DNA of 12,561 nt from Limisphaerales bacterium (GTDB taxonomy: Bacteria; Verrucomicrobiota; Verrucomicrobiia; Limisphaerales; UBA11358). The translations under genes and the position numbers were made by a program. Positions 5,900 to 12,561 of the stretch are shown one piece after another. How positions within the stretch are numbered: position 1 is the stretch's first letter; every line of letters starts with the position of its first letter. The stretch is from contig DAIDJC010000067.1 of assembly GCA_027451565.1 (NCBI GenBank), forward strand, positions 1 through 12,561, read 5' to 3'. The notes under the pieces were generated by a model. It was not told the origin of the DNA, ran no database searches, and saw only the letters and a list, made by a program, of their open reading frames with translations.

Positions 5900-6388
5900 A
5901 TGAAAATTATCAACAATCTGTTAAAACTGACATCCATGTGTGTAGCTCTGGCTTCTCCCAAAGCCATTTGGGCTCAATCCACCACCACTTCAACCGGTTC
6001 CACCTCGACCACATCCTCGGATGGCACCCCTACAGTCATAGTGCGCAACTATGAAGACAAAGACCTTTTGAAAGACCTCAAAGGGGCTCCCCCGGCGGTT
6101 GCCGCCATGATCATTAATTTCGACAACCAAGCGGACAAATACCTGCTCAAGCAGCGCCTTCTCCTGGAAAAGTTGTCCCACGCCACCACTGAGGACCAGC
6201 GCGAAGCCATCCGGGACAGGCTTCAGGATAATCGCCAGGCATTCTTGGATCAACTGGCCGATTTTCGCGAAAAGTTGAAGGACGACCTCCAAGACTTGAA
6301 GGGACGAATTAGCAATGCGGAATTCCTTCGCATCATTGATGCCGCCAAGGATGCATCGGAACTGGGACATTTCCGCCGGGGTCACTAA
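5900..6388 (+). CDS. Small secreted helical protein, function unknown
   Basis: 162 aa. The signal peptide MKIINNLLKLTSMCVALASP (1-20) continues to a likely cleavage after A25 (AIWA|Q). The mature N-terminus is a Ser/Thr-rich linker (about 27-42), then 'PTVIVRNYEDKDLLKDL' and a long charged, heptad-like helical region at about 74-138 (many K/E/D/R/Q with regular L, e.g. 'QRLLLEKL', 'DNRQAFLDQLADFREKLKDD'). The end is His/Arg-rich (GHFRRGH). No lipobox. It is probably a periplasmic or exported coiled-coil protein. It is the first gene behind the sigma-54 promoter and is followed by a strong hairpin, so it may be the most abundant product of the operon. No named family recognised; a chaperone-like or stress (Spy/CpxP-like) role is conceivable from the helical, charged character, but no LTxxQ motif is seen. 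Confidence 0.85.
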   Translation: MKIINNLLKLTSMCVALASPKAIWAQSTTTSTGSTSTTSSDGTPTVIVRNYEDKDLLKDLKGAPPAVAAMIINFDNQADKYLLKQRLLLEKLSHATTEDQREAIRDRLQDNRQAFLDQLADFREKLKDDLQDLKGRISNAEFLRIIDAAKDASELGHFRRGH

Positions 6389-6414
6389 TTCAAGAATTCG
6401 AATTCTCCAGCGCT

Positions 6415-6455
6415 CATGACCAGACGATCCAAAGATCGTCTGGTCATGTCTTTAT
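6415..6455 (+). terminator. Strong intergenic hairpin, terminator or attenuator
   Basis: CATGACCAGACGATC (6415-6429) and GATCGTCTGGTCATG (6434-6448) form a perfect 15-bp stem with a CAAA loop, followed by the moderately U-rich TCTTTATT. It is 27 nt past the stop of the small secreted protein and 36 nt before the beta-barrel gene. A perfect 14-bp palindrome AGAATTC|GAATTCT (6393-6406) lies just before it. No separate promoter is obvious downstream, so partial termination would make much more of the small protein than of the barrel and kinase. Confidence 0.7.
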
Positions 6456-6483
6456 TGGTATGAGAAGCTCATGACTGCCTTTC

Positions 6484-7641
6484 GTGAATACAATCTATAA
6501 ACTGCTTTTCCTGGCCATGGCTTTCCTGCCATCGCTTGGATTGGCTCAGAATGCCACGAATGTCATGGAGGATAACCTGCCGCTGATCACAGCAAAGGAT
6601 TTGGACACCCAATCACTCTTAAAATCATTGCTCTGGGACCAAAGCGGCACAGTCCGCACTGACCTTGGCTATCAGGATAATGTCCTTTCCAGTCCTACGA
6701 ATACCATGGGCAGTTCCTATTGTGGGGCCGGGCTGGACTATTCACTGACCCGCCTGCCATTGGATGGTTGGGGTGTAAATATCACGGTTACAGGAGATTC
6801 CATTCGTTACATGCAAAATGTCCCCACCTCCGGGGAGGATTTTTGGGTGGCAAGCGAATCGTTAAAACACATGGACGGCAACTGGGAATATGGATTTGAG
6901 GCCATGGAAAACTACGTTGACCAGGAGGAATTTGCTCTGGTGCAAAATGGCCTTAATGTAGTGGATGTGCGCGGAGCCTTGCTCACCGGCAAGCCATACA
7001 TCAGGCGGGATTTCGGGACAAATATTTGGCTGCAGGCGGATTTTAGCGGGGGACGCAACTGGATGGCGGACCCCATAGGGGACCAGTGGGAATTCGGCCA
7101 CAAAGGCAGCCTAGGCTGGAATCCAACCAGCGCCAGCACGTTGATCCTGGATGAGGAGGTCTTGCGGGAATACAACCAGCAAATTCTGGTGTTCAACGGA
7201 GATGGCTCCGTAAATCCGGGCCAGAAGCTTGCCACATGGCAAAGCACTTCCCAATTGCAATGGCAACAAGCTTGGGATTCCAAGAGACGATTATTTACGG
7301 ATATCAGGTTGGAATTCATTGATTCGCAGGACAATGGCGGTGGGTATTTCAATTTTATGGAGTACCGGGTAGCCGGGCGGATCCGGTATGAGGCCAAACC
7401 ATGGCAGGTCGTGGGCAACCTTTGGACGGAATGGCAGGAATTTCCCGTGCAAGGCATCAACGTCACCTCCGGCCCCCATCTCCATGTCATGACCTGGCAT
7501 TTGGACCTTCGGGCAGAACGCCGTATCACTCATTGGCTGGCCCTCTATGCCGAATACAGTTATGAACGAGCCGTTTCCAACACTTTGACGGATGAATATG
7601 GAATGAGCAACGTGACTGCCGGGGCAAGTTGGAATTTTTGA
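6484..7641 (+). CDS. Outer-membrane beta-barrel protein
   Basis: 385 aa from a GTG start (6484); no ATG upstream in frame gives a better N-terminus. The signal peptide is residues 1-21 (MNTIYKLLFLAMAFLPSLGL, cleavage after A21). The rest is rich in aromatic residues, Gly and Asn with alternating polarity, as in transmembrane strands ('TDLGYQDNVLSSP', 'EYRVAGRIRYEAKPWQVVGN', 'WHLDLRAERRITHWLALYAE', 'YSYERAVSNTLTDEYGMSNV'). It ends 'ASWNF', the terminal aromatic residue expected for recognition by the BAM complex. I cannot assign a named family; it could be a small porin-like channel or an export barrel. It lies between the small secreted protein and the kinase in one orientation, 55 nt before the kinase ATG, so all three probably share the sigma-54 promoter. 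Confidence 0.85.
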   Translation: MNTIYKLLFLAMAFLPSLGLAQNATNVMEDNLPLITAKDLDTQSLLKSLLWDQSGTVRTDLGYQDNVLSSPTNTMGSSYCGAGLDYSLTRLPLDGWGVNITVTGDSIRYMQNVPTSGEDFWVASESLKHMDGNWEYGFEAMENYVDQEEFALVQNGLNVVDVRGALLTGKPYIRRDFGTNIWLQADFSGGRNWMADPIGDQWEFGHKGSLGWNPTSASTLILDEEVLREYNQQILVFNGDGSVNPGQKLATWQSTSQLQWQQAWDSKRRLFTDIRLEFIDSQDNGGGYFNFMEYRVAGRIRYEAKPWQVVGNLWTEWQEFPVQGINVTSGPHLHVMTWHLDLRAERRITHWLALYAEYSYERAVSNTLTDEYGMSNVTAGASWNF

Positions 7642-7696
7642 TTTTCGTAACATTTTCCCGGCCTCCTTCGTCTTCTCTTTCACATTGTTGCCAGCC

Positions 7697-10600
7697 ATGC
7701 GTAAAACTGCTGCCACGACTCCTGATCAGGTTCAACCTTTCCAGGACCAGCCTTGGGCAGCCATTATTTCAGGCTGGATCATTTCCCTGCTTGTCCTGGC
7801 TTTGGTGTTGGTCTGGTCCGCCTGGAACCTGCACGAAAGTTTCCTAAGCGAAATCACTAACCGCCAGGGCGAAATCCTTGATTCTGTCACCGCAGCCCAA
7901 TTTCGAAACGACCAGCAAAATGGTCAGGCCGCTTTTTCGTTAAAGGAAACAACGGAACAATTGCAAATTGCGCTTGAAGTGTCTCACCTGCGGGAAATAT
8001 TGGGCGTGCGCCTTTATTCCGCCAGCGGGGTTCAAGAAAATGCCTTTCCCGCGTATGTGGCAGACGCACTCTTGACGCAGGATGATTTGAAACGGCTGCA
8101 ACAGCTCCAGCCTGCAAGCCACTATCTGGGCGGCGCGCGCTTGGACCAGCAAGTCATGCTGCCAGAAACCAGTACCGCCCCCTTGTTGCTGGTGGCCATA
8201 CCTCTCCGGTCCGATGAAAATCCACATTTGGTTGGCATCCTTCAATTCATCATGGATGGCAGCTCCACGGCATTTGAAATAAAGCGGTTGGATGACAAGC
8301 TGATAACCAGGTTTAGTCTCGCATTTTTGGTTGCCTCCGTCATTTTGTCCGCAGGTCTTTGGCTCGGGTTTGGGCGGCTCCAAAAATCCAACCGACTCCT
8401 CGCGGAGCGATCGCGCGATTTGTTGCAGGCAAACCGGGAACTCGCGCTGGCGGCTAAATCATCCGCCTTGGGTGCCATTACCGCTCACCTCATTCATGGT
8501 CTGAAGAACCCCCTCTCAGGCCTTCAAAATTTTATGCAGGGCGCATCCACCGCCCCGCACTCCGGGCCGGGGGAATGGCAGGAGGCTGCCGCCTCTGCAC
8601 AAAGGATGCAGAATCTCATTCATCGTGTTGTGGGGGTTCTTAAGGAGCAGGATGCCACCTCCCACTACGATATATCCATCGGCGAGCTTTTGGATTTGTT
8701 GACCCTCCGCATCGGTCCACTCGCAAAAAAACATGGCGTGGAATGGACTGTTTCCAACACCGCAACCGGGAGCCTCCCTGGACGGCAGGCCAATCTTGTG
8801 CTCTTGATATTGGAAAACCTGGCCCAAAATGCCGTCGAAGCCACTCCTCCAGGAAAAAAGGTCCAGGCGCAGGTGTTCCACCGCAACGATGGTTTGGTGG
8901 TAAGAATTGAGGATCAAGGCCATGGGCTGCCACCGGAAGCCAGTCGTAATCTTTTCTCGCCCTGCGCCTCCACCAAACCCAATGGCAGCGGCTTGGGCTT
9001 GGCCATAACTCATCAACTGGCAAGGCATCTGGGCGCCGCGTTGGAACTCATCTCCTCCACCACGGCTGGCACCTGTTTTGAATTGGCCCTGAATGCCTCA
9101 CCGCAGCCAAGGGCCTCGTTCGAAAGATCACCAAGCTTGGTTTCAACCCTCCTCCTGATTGCTTTTTTAACCATTCTCCCAGGTTTGGCCCCTGCCCAAG
9201 CGCTTCCATGGCGTTGGTCTAACCCCCAGCCAAATGGAAACAACATCACAGGCATTGCCCAAAACAACGAAACTTCCGTGGAAATAGCCGAATTGGGTCA
9301 AATTTACGTGGGCACACACTTTTATGATTGGTCGCCAGTGAATTCCGGAACCACCAACGACCTGGAGGCGGTGTCTTTTTTTGGAAATCGTTTGGTGGCC
9401 GTTGGGGCTGGCGGCACGGTGGTGTATTCCGACGATGAATCGCATTTCACCAACGAAACTTTAAACACCTCCGGCAATTGGCTCGTGGCCTTGGCCGCAT
9501 CCCCGAACCTGTTGGTGGCCGATGGAGACAATGCCACCTTGGTAACCAGCCCGGACGGTGCAAACTGGTCCAGCCAGCCCACCCCGCCGGTTGTGGGTGC
9601 GAACTGGCTCCTAAGCGCCGCTTGGGGCAATGGTGTTTTTGTCATTGGGGGTGAAAATGGCTATTTGGCCAACAGTAGCGATGGCATCCACTGGACCAAC
9701 CAGGCGCCCGGTGTGTTGGGCGCCGGAAACGATGTGACTTGGCTCTATTACTCCACAGGGTCCGGCGCGGCCGCTCAATTCCCCTATCCGGGCTTTTGGG
9801 CTGTGACCGATACGGGGCAGGCCTGGTGCAGCACCAACCAAGGTGTGGCGTGGTACAGGATCCAAGGAGTGACCGGATCCGGGGTGGTGGATGCGTTGGC
9901 AGTCAATGCTTCATCCGCATTGATTGCCGGCGCCACCAATGTACAGTTTGCCGGATCATCCGGGGAGTGGTCGCAGCAAGTAGGGCCTCAAATCACAAAC
10001 GCCCCTTCCTGGAATTATTATGATTGCCTGTGGGACACCAATGGGGATTATCAACTTGCCGGTGAATCAGGTTTGCTGGTTCAAGGCGCTCCCACATCCA
10101 CCAACATCACTTGGCAATCCCAATACTTCTCCATTTATGACTGGCTCCTGCAAGTGGTTTCAGTTTCATCCCTGGCATCACCGGGCTACACCAACCAGCT
10201 CTATGTCGCTGTCGGCGACCATGCGCGGATCATGACCAGCTCCGACGGCGCAAATTGGTCCGTTGAAGCGGTCCCCCAAACCAATTCCGTCTCACTGTCC
10301 ACCAGCATTTTCCTGGGAATAGGCGGGGACACCAACCTGCTGTTGGCGGTGGGAAACCAAGGTTGCCTCGCGGTAAGTCCCTACATCCAATATCCAGTCG
10401 TTGAAACAAATCTTAATGGAAGTTTGGTCACCAACCCAGCCACAGCGGAGGGGGTCCTCTGGTATCCGCTCCCAGCCCCGTGCACCAATGATTTGCAGGC
10501 CGTGGGCGTTTTCAAAGGTGAGTACTATCTCGCCGGAGGAAACGCCACCCTGCTGGCCAGCGCCAACGGAACCAATTGGGTCAATATCCCCCTGGCGGTG

Positions 10601-11275
10601 ACCAATAACCTCGCTGGCATCGCTGTTTCATCCAATCAAATGGTGATCGTGGGCGATCACGGCTGCATCCTGACCTCGCCGGATGGATCCACTTGGACCC
10701 AGCAAAAATCCGGAACCTCAAAAGACCTGTTCCGGGTTCGATGGATCAACGACCGGTTTCTTGCCATGGGTCAATTGGGTGCGCTGCTCGATAGCTCCGA
10801 TGGCATTGTGTGGAGTAACCTTTCCAGCGGCACGACCAACTGGCTGAATGATGCCGTGATGGTTTCCAATACTTGTTTTGTGGTTGGCGACTACGGCTTG
10901 GTACTCTCGAGCACGAACATGACCAAATGGTCCCCTTCCCCCATGATCACAAGAAACTCCCTCTACGGCGCTGCCACGCAAAACGGCCAGTTGGTTGTGG
11001 TGGGACTGTCTGGCTCCATCCTTCGGGCGCAAATCATCCCCAACTTTTCCCCTGTCAACATCCAGAACTTTGTCCGCGCTGCAGGCGAAAACGTCTTTCT
11101 TCTATCCGGCTTGGTGGATCAGTCATGCACTCTGAATTTCAGCACGAATTTTTCCCAATGGTACACCGGCCCGGTGGTGGATTTCCTCAATGGAAACGGA
11201 TTGGTGGAGGTGATCCAAAGCCTGCCACCAGACCCGCCGCCAGCCCAGTTTTATCGCTGCGAACTGCTTCAATAA
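7697..11275 (+). CDS. Giant sensor histidine kinase fused to a C-terminal beta-propeller
   Basis: 1192 aa from ATG 7697 (a TTG at 7685 is possible). Order: TM1 about 21-43; periplasmic sensor about 44-203; TM2 about 204-226; coiled linker; DHp helix with phosphoacceptor H267 in 'LIHGLKNPLSGL'; catalytic ATP-binding domain to about 465 with N box N378 (ENLAQNAVEA), G1 'EDQGHG' (D406) and G2 'GSGLGLA' (430-436). Then comes 'RASFERSPS' and a third hydrophobic segment (about 479-497) ending in a signal-peptidase-like AQA|LP (500-502). Residues 503-1192 hold about ten 'VGxxGxhhxSxDGxxW' propeller repeats of YCF48/BNR type. The clear SxDGxxW blocks start at 9548, 9674, 10238, 10559 (N for D), 10677 and 10793. 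The closing module has 'NFSTNFSQW' and 'QFYRCELL'. With three membrane segments the kinase core is cytoplasmic and the propeller extracytoplasmic. It probably phosphorylates the regulator at 4258. The H box lacks the usual acidic residue after His. There is no internal stop; it looks like a kinase gene fused to a secreted-protein gene. Confidence 0.9.
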   Translation: MRKTAATTPDQVQPFQDQPWAAIISGWIISLLVLALVLVWSAWNLHESFLSEITNRQGEILDSVTAAQFRNDQQNGQAAFSLKETTEQLQIALEVSHLREILGVRLYSASGVQENAFPAYVADALLTQDDLKRLQQLQPASHYLGGARLDQQVMLPETSTAPLLLVAIPLRSDENPHLVGILQFIMDGSSTAFEIKRLDDKLITRFSLAFLVASVILSAGLWLGFGRLQKSNRLLAERSRDLLQANRELALAAKSSALGAITAHLIHGLKNPLSGLQNFMQGASTAPHSGPGEWQEAAASAQRMQNLIHRVVGVLKEQDATSHYDISIGELLDLLTLRIGPLAKKHGVEWTVSNTATGSLPGRQANLVLLILENLAQNAVEATPPGKKVQAQVFHRNDGLVVRIEDQGHGLPPEASRNLFSPCASTKPNGSGLGLAITHQLARHLGAALELISSTTAGTCFELALNASPQPRASFERSPSLVSTLLLIAFLTILPGLAPAQALPWRWSNPQPNGNNITGIAQNNETSVEIAELGQIYVGTHFYDWSPVNSGTTNDLEAVSFFGNRLVAVGAGGTVVYSDDESHFTNETLNTSGNWLVALAASPNLLVADGDNATLVTSPDGANWSSQPTPPVVGANWLLSAAWGNGVFVIGGENGYLANSSDGIHWTNQAPGVLGAGNDVTWLYYSTGSGAAAQFPYPGFWAVTDTGQAWCSTNQGVAWYRIQGVTGSGVVDALAVNASSALIAGATNVQFAGSSGEWSQQVGPQITNAPSWNYYDCLWDTNGDYQLAGESGLLVQGAPTSTNITWQSQYFSIYDWLLQVVSVSSLASPGYTNQLYVAVGDHARIMTSSDGANWSVEAVPQTNSVSLSTSIFLGIGGDTNLLLAVGNQGCLAVSPYIQYPVVETNLNGSLVTNPATAEGVLWYPLPAPCTNDLQAVGVFKGEYYLAGGNATLLASANGTNWVNIPLAVTNNLAGIAVSSNQMVIVGDHGCILTSPDGSTWTQQKSGTSKDLFRVRWINDRFLAMGQLGALLDSSDGIVWSNLSSGTTNWLNDAVMVSNTCFVVGDYGLVLSSTNMTKWSPSPMITRNSLYGAATQNGQLVVVGLSGSILRAQIIPNFSPVNIQNFVRAAGENVFLLSGLVDQSCTLNFSTNFSQWYTGPVVDFLNGNGLVEVIQSLPPDPPPAQFYRCELLQ

Positions 11276-11302
11276 AGCCTGGTGCCTGCCATCCACTGCC
11301 AC

Positions 11303-11322
11303 AGGCCATGTGGAATGGGCCT
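11303..11322. terminator. Candidate hairpin between convergent genes
   Basis: AGGCCAT-GTGGA-ATGG(g)CCT: a 7-bp stem with one bulged G in the 66-bp gap between the kinase stop and the hydrolase stop on the other strand. It could serve both strands, but neither side has a U-tract. Confidence 0.3.
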
Positions 11323-11341
11323 TGGGGCTATATGCGCCCTC

Positions 11342-12202
11342 TCAATGCCCGCCCGGAACTGCCCTCTGCAAAAAGTCAAAGGTGCTCCGCCACCAACCCA
11401 CTTTCTGTTCCGCCACCTCATTGTGACGGGCACCCTGGACAAATTCAAGTTGCTTGGGACCCTTGTAGGAACGGCACAACTCCAAGCCTGATTGCGGTCC
11501 AAGGATCTCGTCAGCCCCTGCCACAACGAATTCAACAGGGCCATGATAATGACTCAGCGCCATTGCCGGATTAAAACGATCCCATAAAAGGAAATAAGCG
11601 GGAAGGAACCATAATCTTCTCTGGGCCACGGAAGCCAGATCGTGGTAAGGAGCCAGCATCACTATTCCCGCCACCCGGTCGGGAAACGCTTCGGCAAGGT
11701 CCCCAGCCACCCCGGTGCCTATGGATTCGCTCACCAGGTAGCACGGCTTGCTTGCAGGCAGGCTTTGAAAGGCTTTGCGCGCGGCGGTATCCAGGCTCCG
11801 CCGCGAGGGTCTGCCTTCCCGCGCCCCATATCCTGGATATTCCAAAACAAAAACATCCATCCCGGTGGCATCATGGATGGGACCCGCCAGATACCCGCGC
11901 TCTCCCGCGCAGCCTGCATTCCCATGAAAGATAAGTGCCAGCCCATTACTCACCCCTGCGGCGGGCAAATGCCAGCCCATCAAATGGCCCTCAGAATCCA
12001 GCCAGGGTTGCAAACCACTTTCACGGGCCAGCGCCGTCTCATCCGCCATGGACATGGATTCAGGCACGTACAGAAGATGGCGCTGCCCAATCAGCGCCGC
12101 CAATACCAACCCGGCATAAATAAGACAAACGAGCAATATCACGCGCCTGCACTTTTCAAGCCAGCCACCTCCAGGCACCGGTTCCAGTCCGGAGGTTTTC
12201 AT
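11342..12202 (-). CDS. Membrane-anchored alpha/beta hydrolase (ABHD13/17-like)
   Basis: 286 aa. The N-terminal TM is at about 19-39, with basic residues KCRR before it, and the catalytic domain is probably periplasmic. The alpha/beta-hydrolase landmarks are in order: oxyanion 'FHGNAGCAGERG' (92-103), 'LEYPGYGAREGRPS' (120-133), nucleophile S160 in 'LVSESIGTGVAGDLA', 'MLAPYHDL' (182-189), acid D231 in 'VVAGADEILGP', and H260 in 'GARHNEV'. The triad S160/D231/H260 is complete. The nucleophile elbow reads S-E-S-I-G instead of G-x-S-x-G, with Ser in place of the first Gly. The family resembles bacterial relatives of ABHD13/ABHD17 serine hydrolases (esterase or thioesterase activity); the substrate is unknown. 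The ATG is 3 nt after the aspS stop on the same strand, so the two are surely cotranscribed, without an obvious functional link. Confidence 0.9.
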   Translation of the reverse strand: MKTSGLEPVPGGGWLEKCRRVILLVCLIYAGLVLAALIGQRHLLYVPESMSMADETALARESGLQPWLDSEGHLMGWHLPAAGVSNGLALIFHGNAGCAGERGYLAGPIHDATGMDVFVLEYPGYGAREGRPSRRSLDTAARKAFQSLPASKPCYLVSESIGTGVAGDLAEAFPDRVAGIVMLAPYHDLASVAQRRLWFLPAYFLLWDRFNPAMALSHYHGPVEFVVAGADEILGPQSGLELCRSYKGPKQLEFVQGARHNEVAEQKVGWWRSTFDFLQRAVPGGH

Positions 12203-12205
12203 GGT

Positions 12206-12561
12206 TCATTCTTTCTTGGCCACTTTCACTTCCAGGTAAAGGTCCCGCAACTGGCGCGGGGAAACCGTGGACGGCGAATCGGTCATCAAGTCGGTCCCCT
12301 TGGCCGTTTTTGGAAAGGCGATCACATCGCGGATGCTGGGGGTGCCGCAAAGGATGGCTATCAGGCGGTCAAATCCCAGGGCAATCCCGCCATGGGGCGG
12401 TGCCCCGTACTTGAAGGCATCCAGCATGTATCCGAATCTCAATCGTGTTTCTTCCGCAGGTATGCCCAGCAGGTCTTCAAAAATGGTCTTTTGAACGTCG
12501 GGCTGGTGGATTCGTATCGAGCCACCGCCCAATTCCACCCCATTGACCACCACGTCATAAT
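12206..12561 (-). CDS. aspS: Aspartyl-tRNA synthetase, C-terminal part (cut by window edge)
   Basis: About 118 C-terminal residues; the frame is open to the window edge. 'YDVVVNGVELGGGSIRIHQP' followed by 'RFGYMLDAFKYGAPPHGGIA' and 'LGFDRLIAILCGTPSIRDVI', then 'AFPKTAKGTDLMTDSPS', is the conserved class II catalytic end of bacterial-type AspRS. It includes motif 3 (GIALGFDRL), whose Arg contacts ATP, and the 'S-I-R-D-V-I-A-F-P-K' block. The enzyme charges tRNA-Asp (or tRNA-Asp and tRNA-Asn in non-discriminating types; the fragment cannot tell). The C-terminal tail 'VKVAKKE' is short and charged. It is the upstream gene of the alpha/beta hydrolase, 3 nt away. The valine GTG at 12553 is not a start; it is an internal codon. 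Confidence 0.97.
   Translation of the reverse strand, partial: YDVVVNGVELGGGSIRIHQPDVQKTIFEDLLGIPAEETRLRFGYMLDAFKYGAPPHGGIALGFDRLIAILCGTPSIRDVIAFPKTAKGTDLMTDSPSTVSPRQLRDLYLEVKVAKKE

Noticed and set aside
10873..11574. 233-aa open frame on the plus strand crossing the end of the kinase gene
   Set aside because: Out-of-frame shadow of the propeller and of the hydrolase on the other strand; no recognisable domain, and Pro/His/Arg-rich as such shadows usually are.
1..12561. Searched by eye for CRISPR arrays, tRNA/rRNA genes, insertion sequences and attachment sites
   Set aside because: No regularly spaced repeats, tRNA-like cloverleaf, transposase or flanking direct repeats were seen. The only repeated protein-coding units are the propeller blades.

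Overview
The window looks like a chromosomal segment from a Verrucomicrobiota bacterium, with about half or slightly more GC. The main clue is the C-terminal part of the large protein ending at 11275. It carries 'VGxxG...SxDGxxW' propeller repeats and a closing 'N-F-S-T-N-F-x-x-W ... Q-F-Y-R' module, a style I associate with secreted verrucomicrobial proteins. Ribosome binding sites are mostly weak. The phylum call is an inference from style, not from a marker gene phylogeny.

Layout. (1) Left edge, minus strand: two small membrane-protein genes overlapping by ATGA (1-365), the distal one cut by the window edge. (2) 366-793: gene-free, with a few inverted repeats. (3) 794-4126: a LysR-type regulator divergent from a plus-strand run of pirin (YhhW-like quercetinase family), an 87-aa two-TM protein, a YceI-family periplasmic protein and a WrbA/flavodoxin-like flavoprotein. 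This resembles a quinone or redox-stress locus controlled by the LysR. (4) 4258-11275: a two-component locus. It has a sigma-54-dependent response regulator, a 235-bp gap with a well-spaced -24/-12 promoter and two upstream palindromes, a small secreted helical protein, a strong hairpin, an outer-membrane beta-barrel protein and a giant histidine kinase. (5) Right edge, minus strand: the C-terminal part of aspartyl-tRNA synthetase (aspS), then a membrane-anchored alpha/beta hydrolase 3 nt downstream, running convergently toward the kinase.

The most unusual object is the kinase (7697-11275, 1192 aa). Its order is TM1, periplasmic sensor, TM2, DHp/CA kinase core, then a third hydrophobic segment that looks like an embedded signal peptide, then about 690 residues of extracytoplasmic beta-propeller. 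It reads as an in-frame fusion of a sensor kinase to a secreted propeller protein. Together with the regulator, the sigma-54 promoter, the small secreted protein and the porin-like protein, it suggests an undescribed envelope-sensing circuit: the propeller or sensor domain detects something in the periplasm, the kinase phosphorylates the regulator at D59, and the regulator binds the palindromes at about 5677-5739 and activates the promoter at 5822-5838. This wiring is inferred from gene order and sites only.
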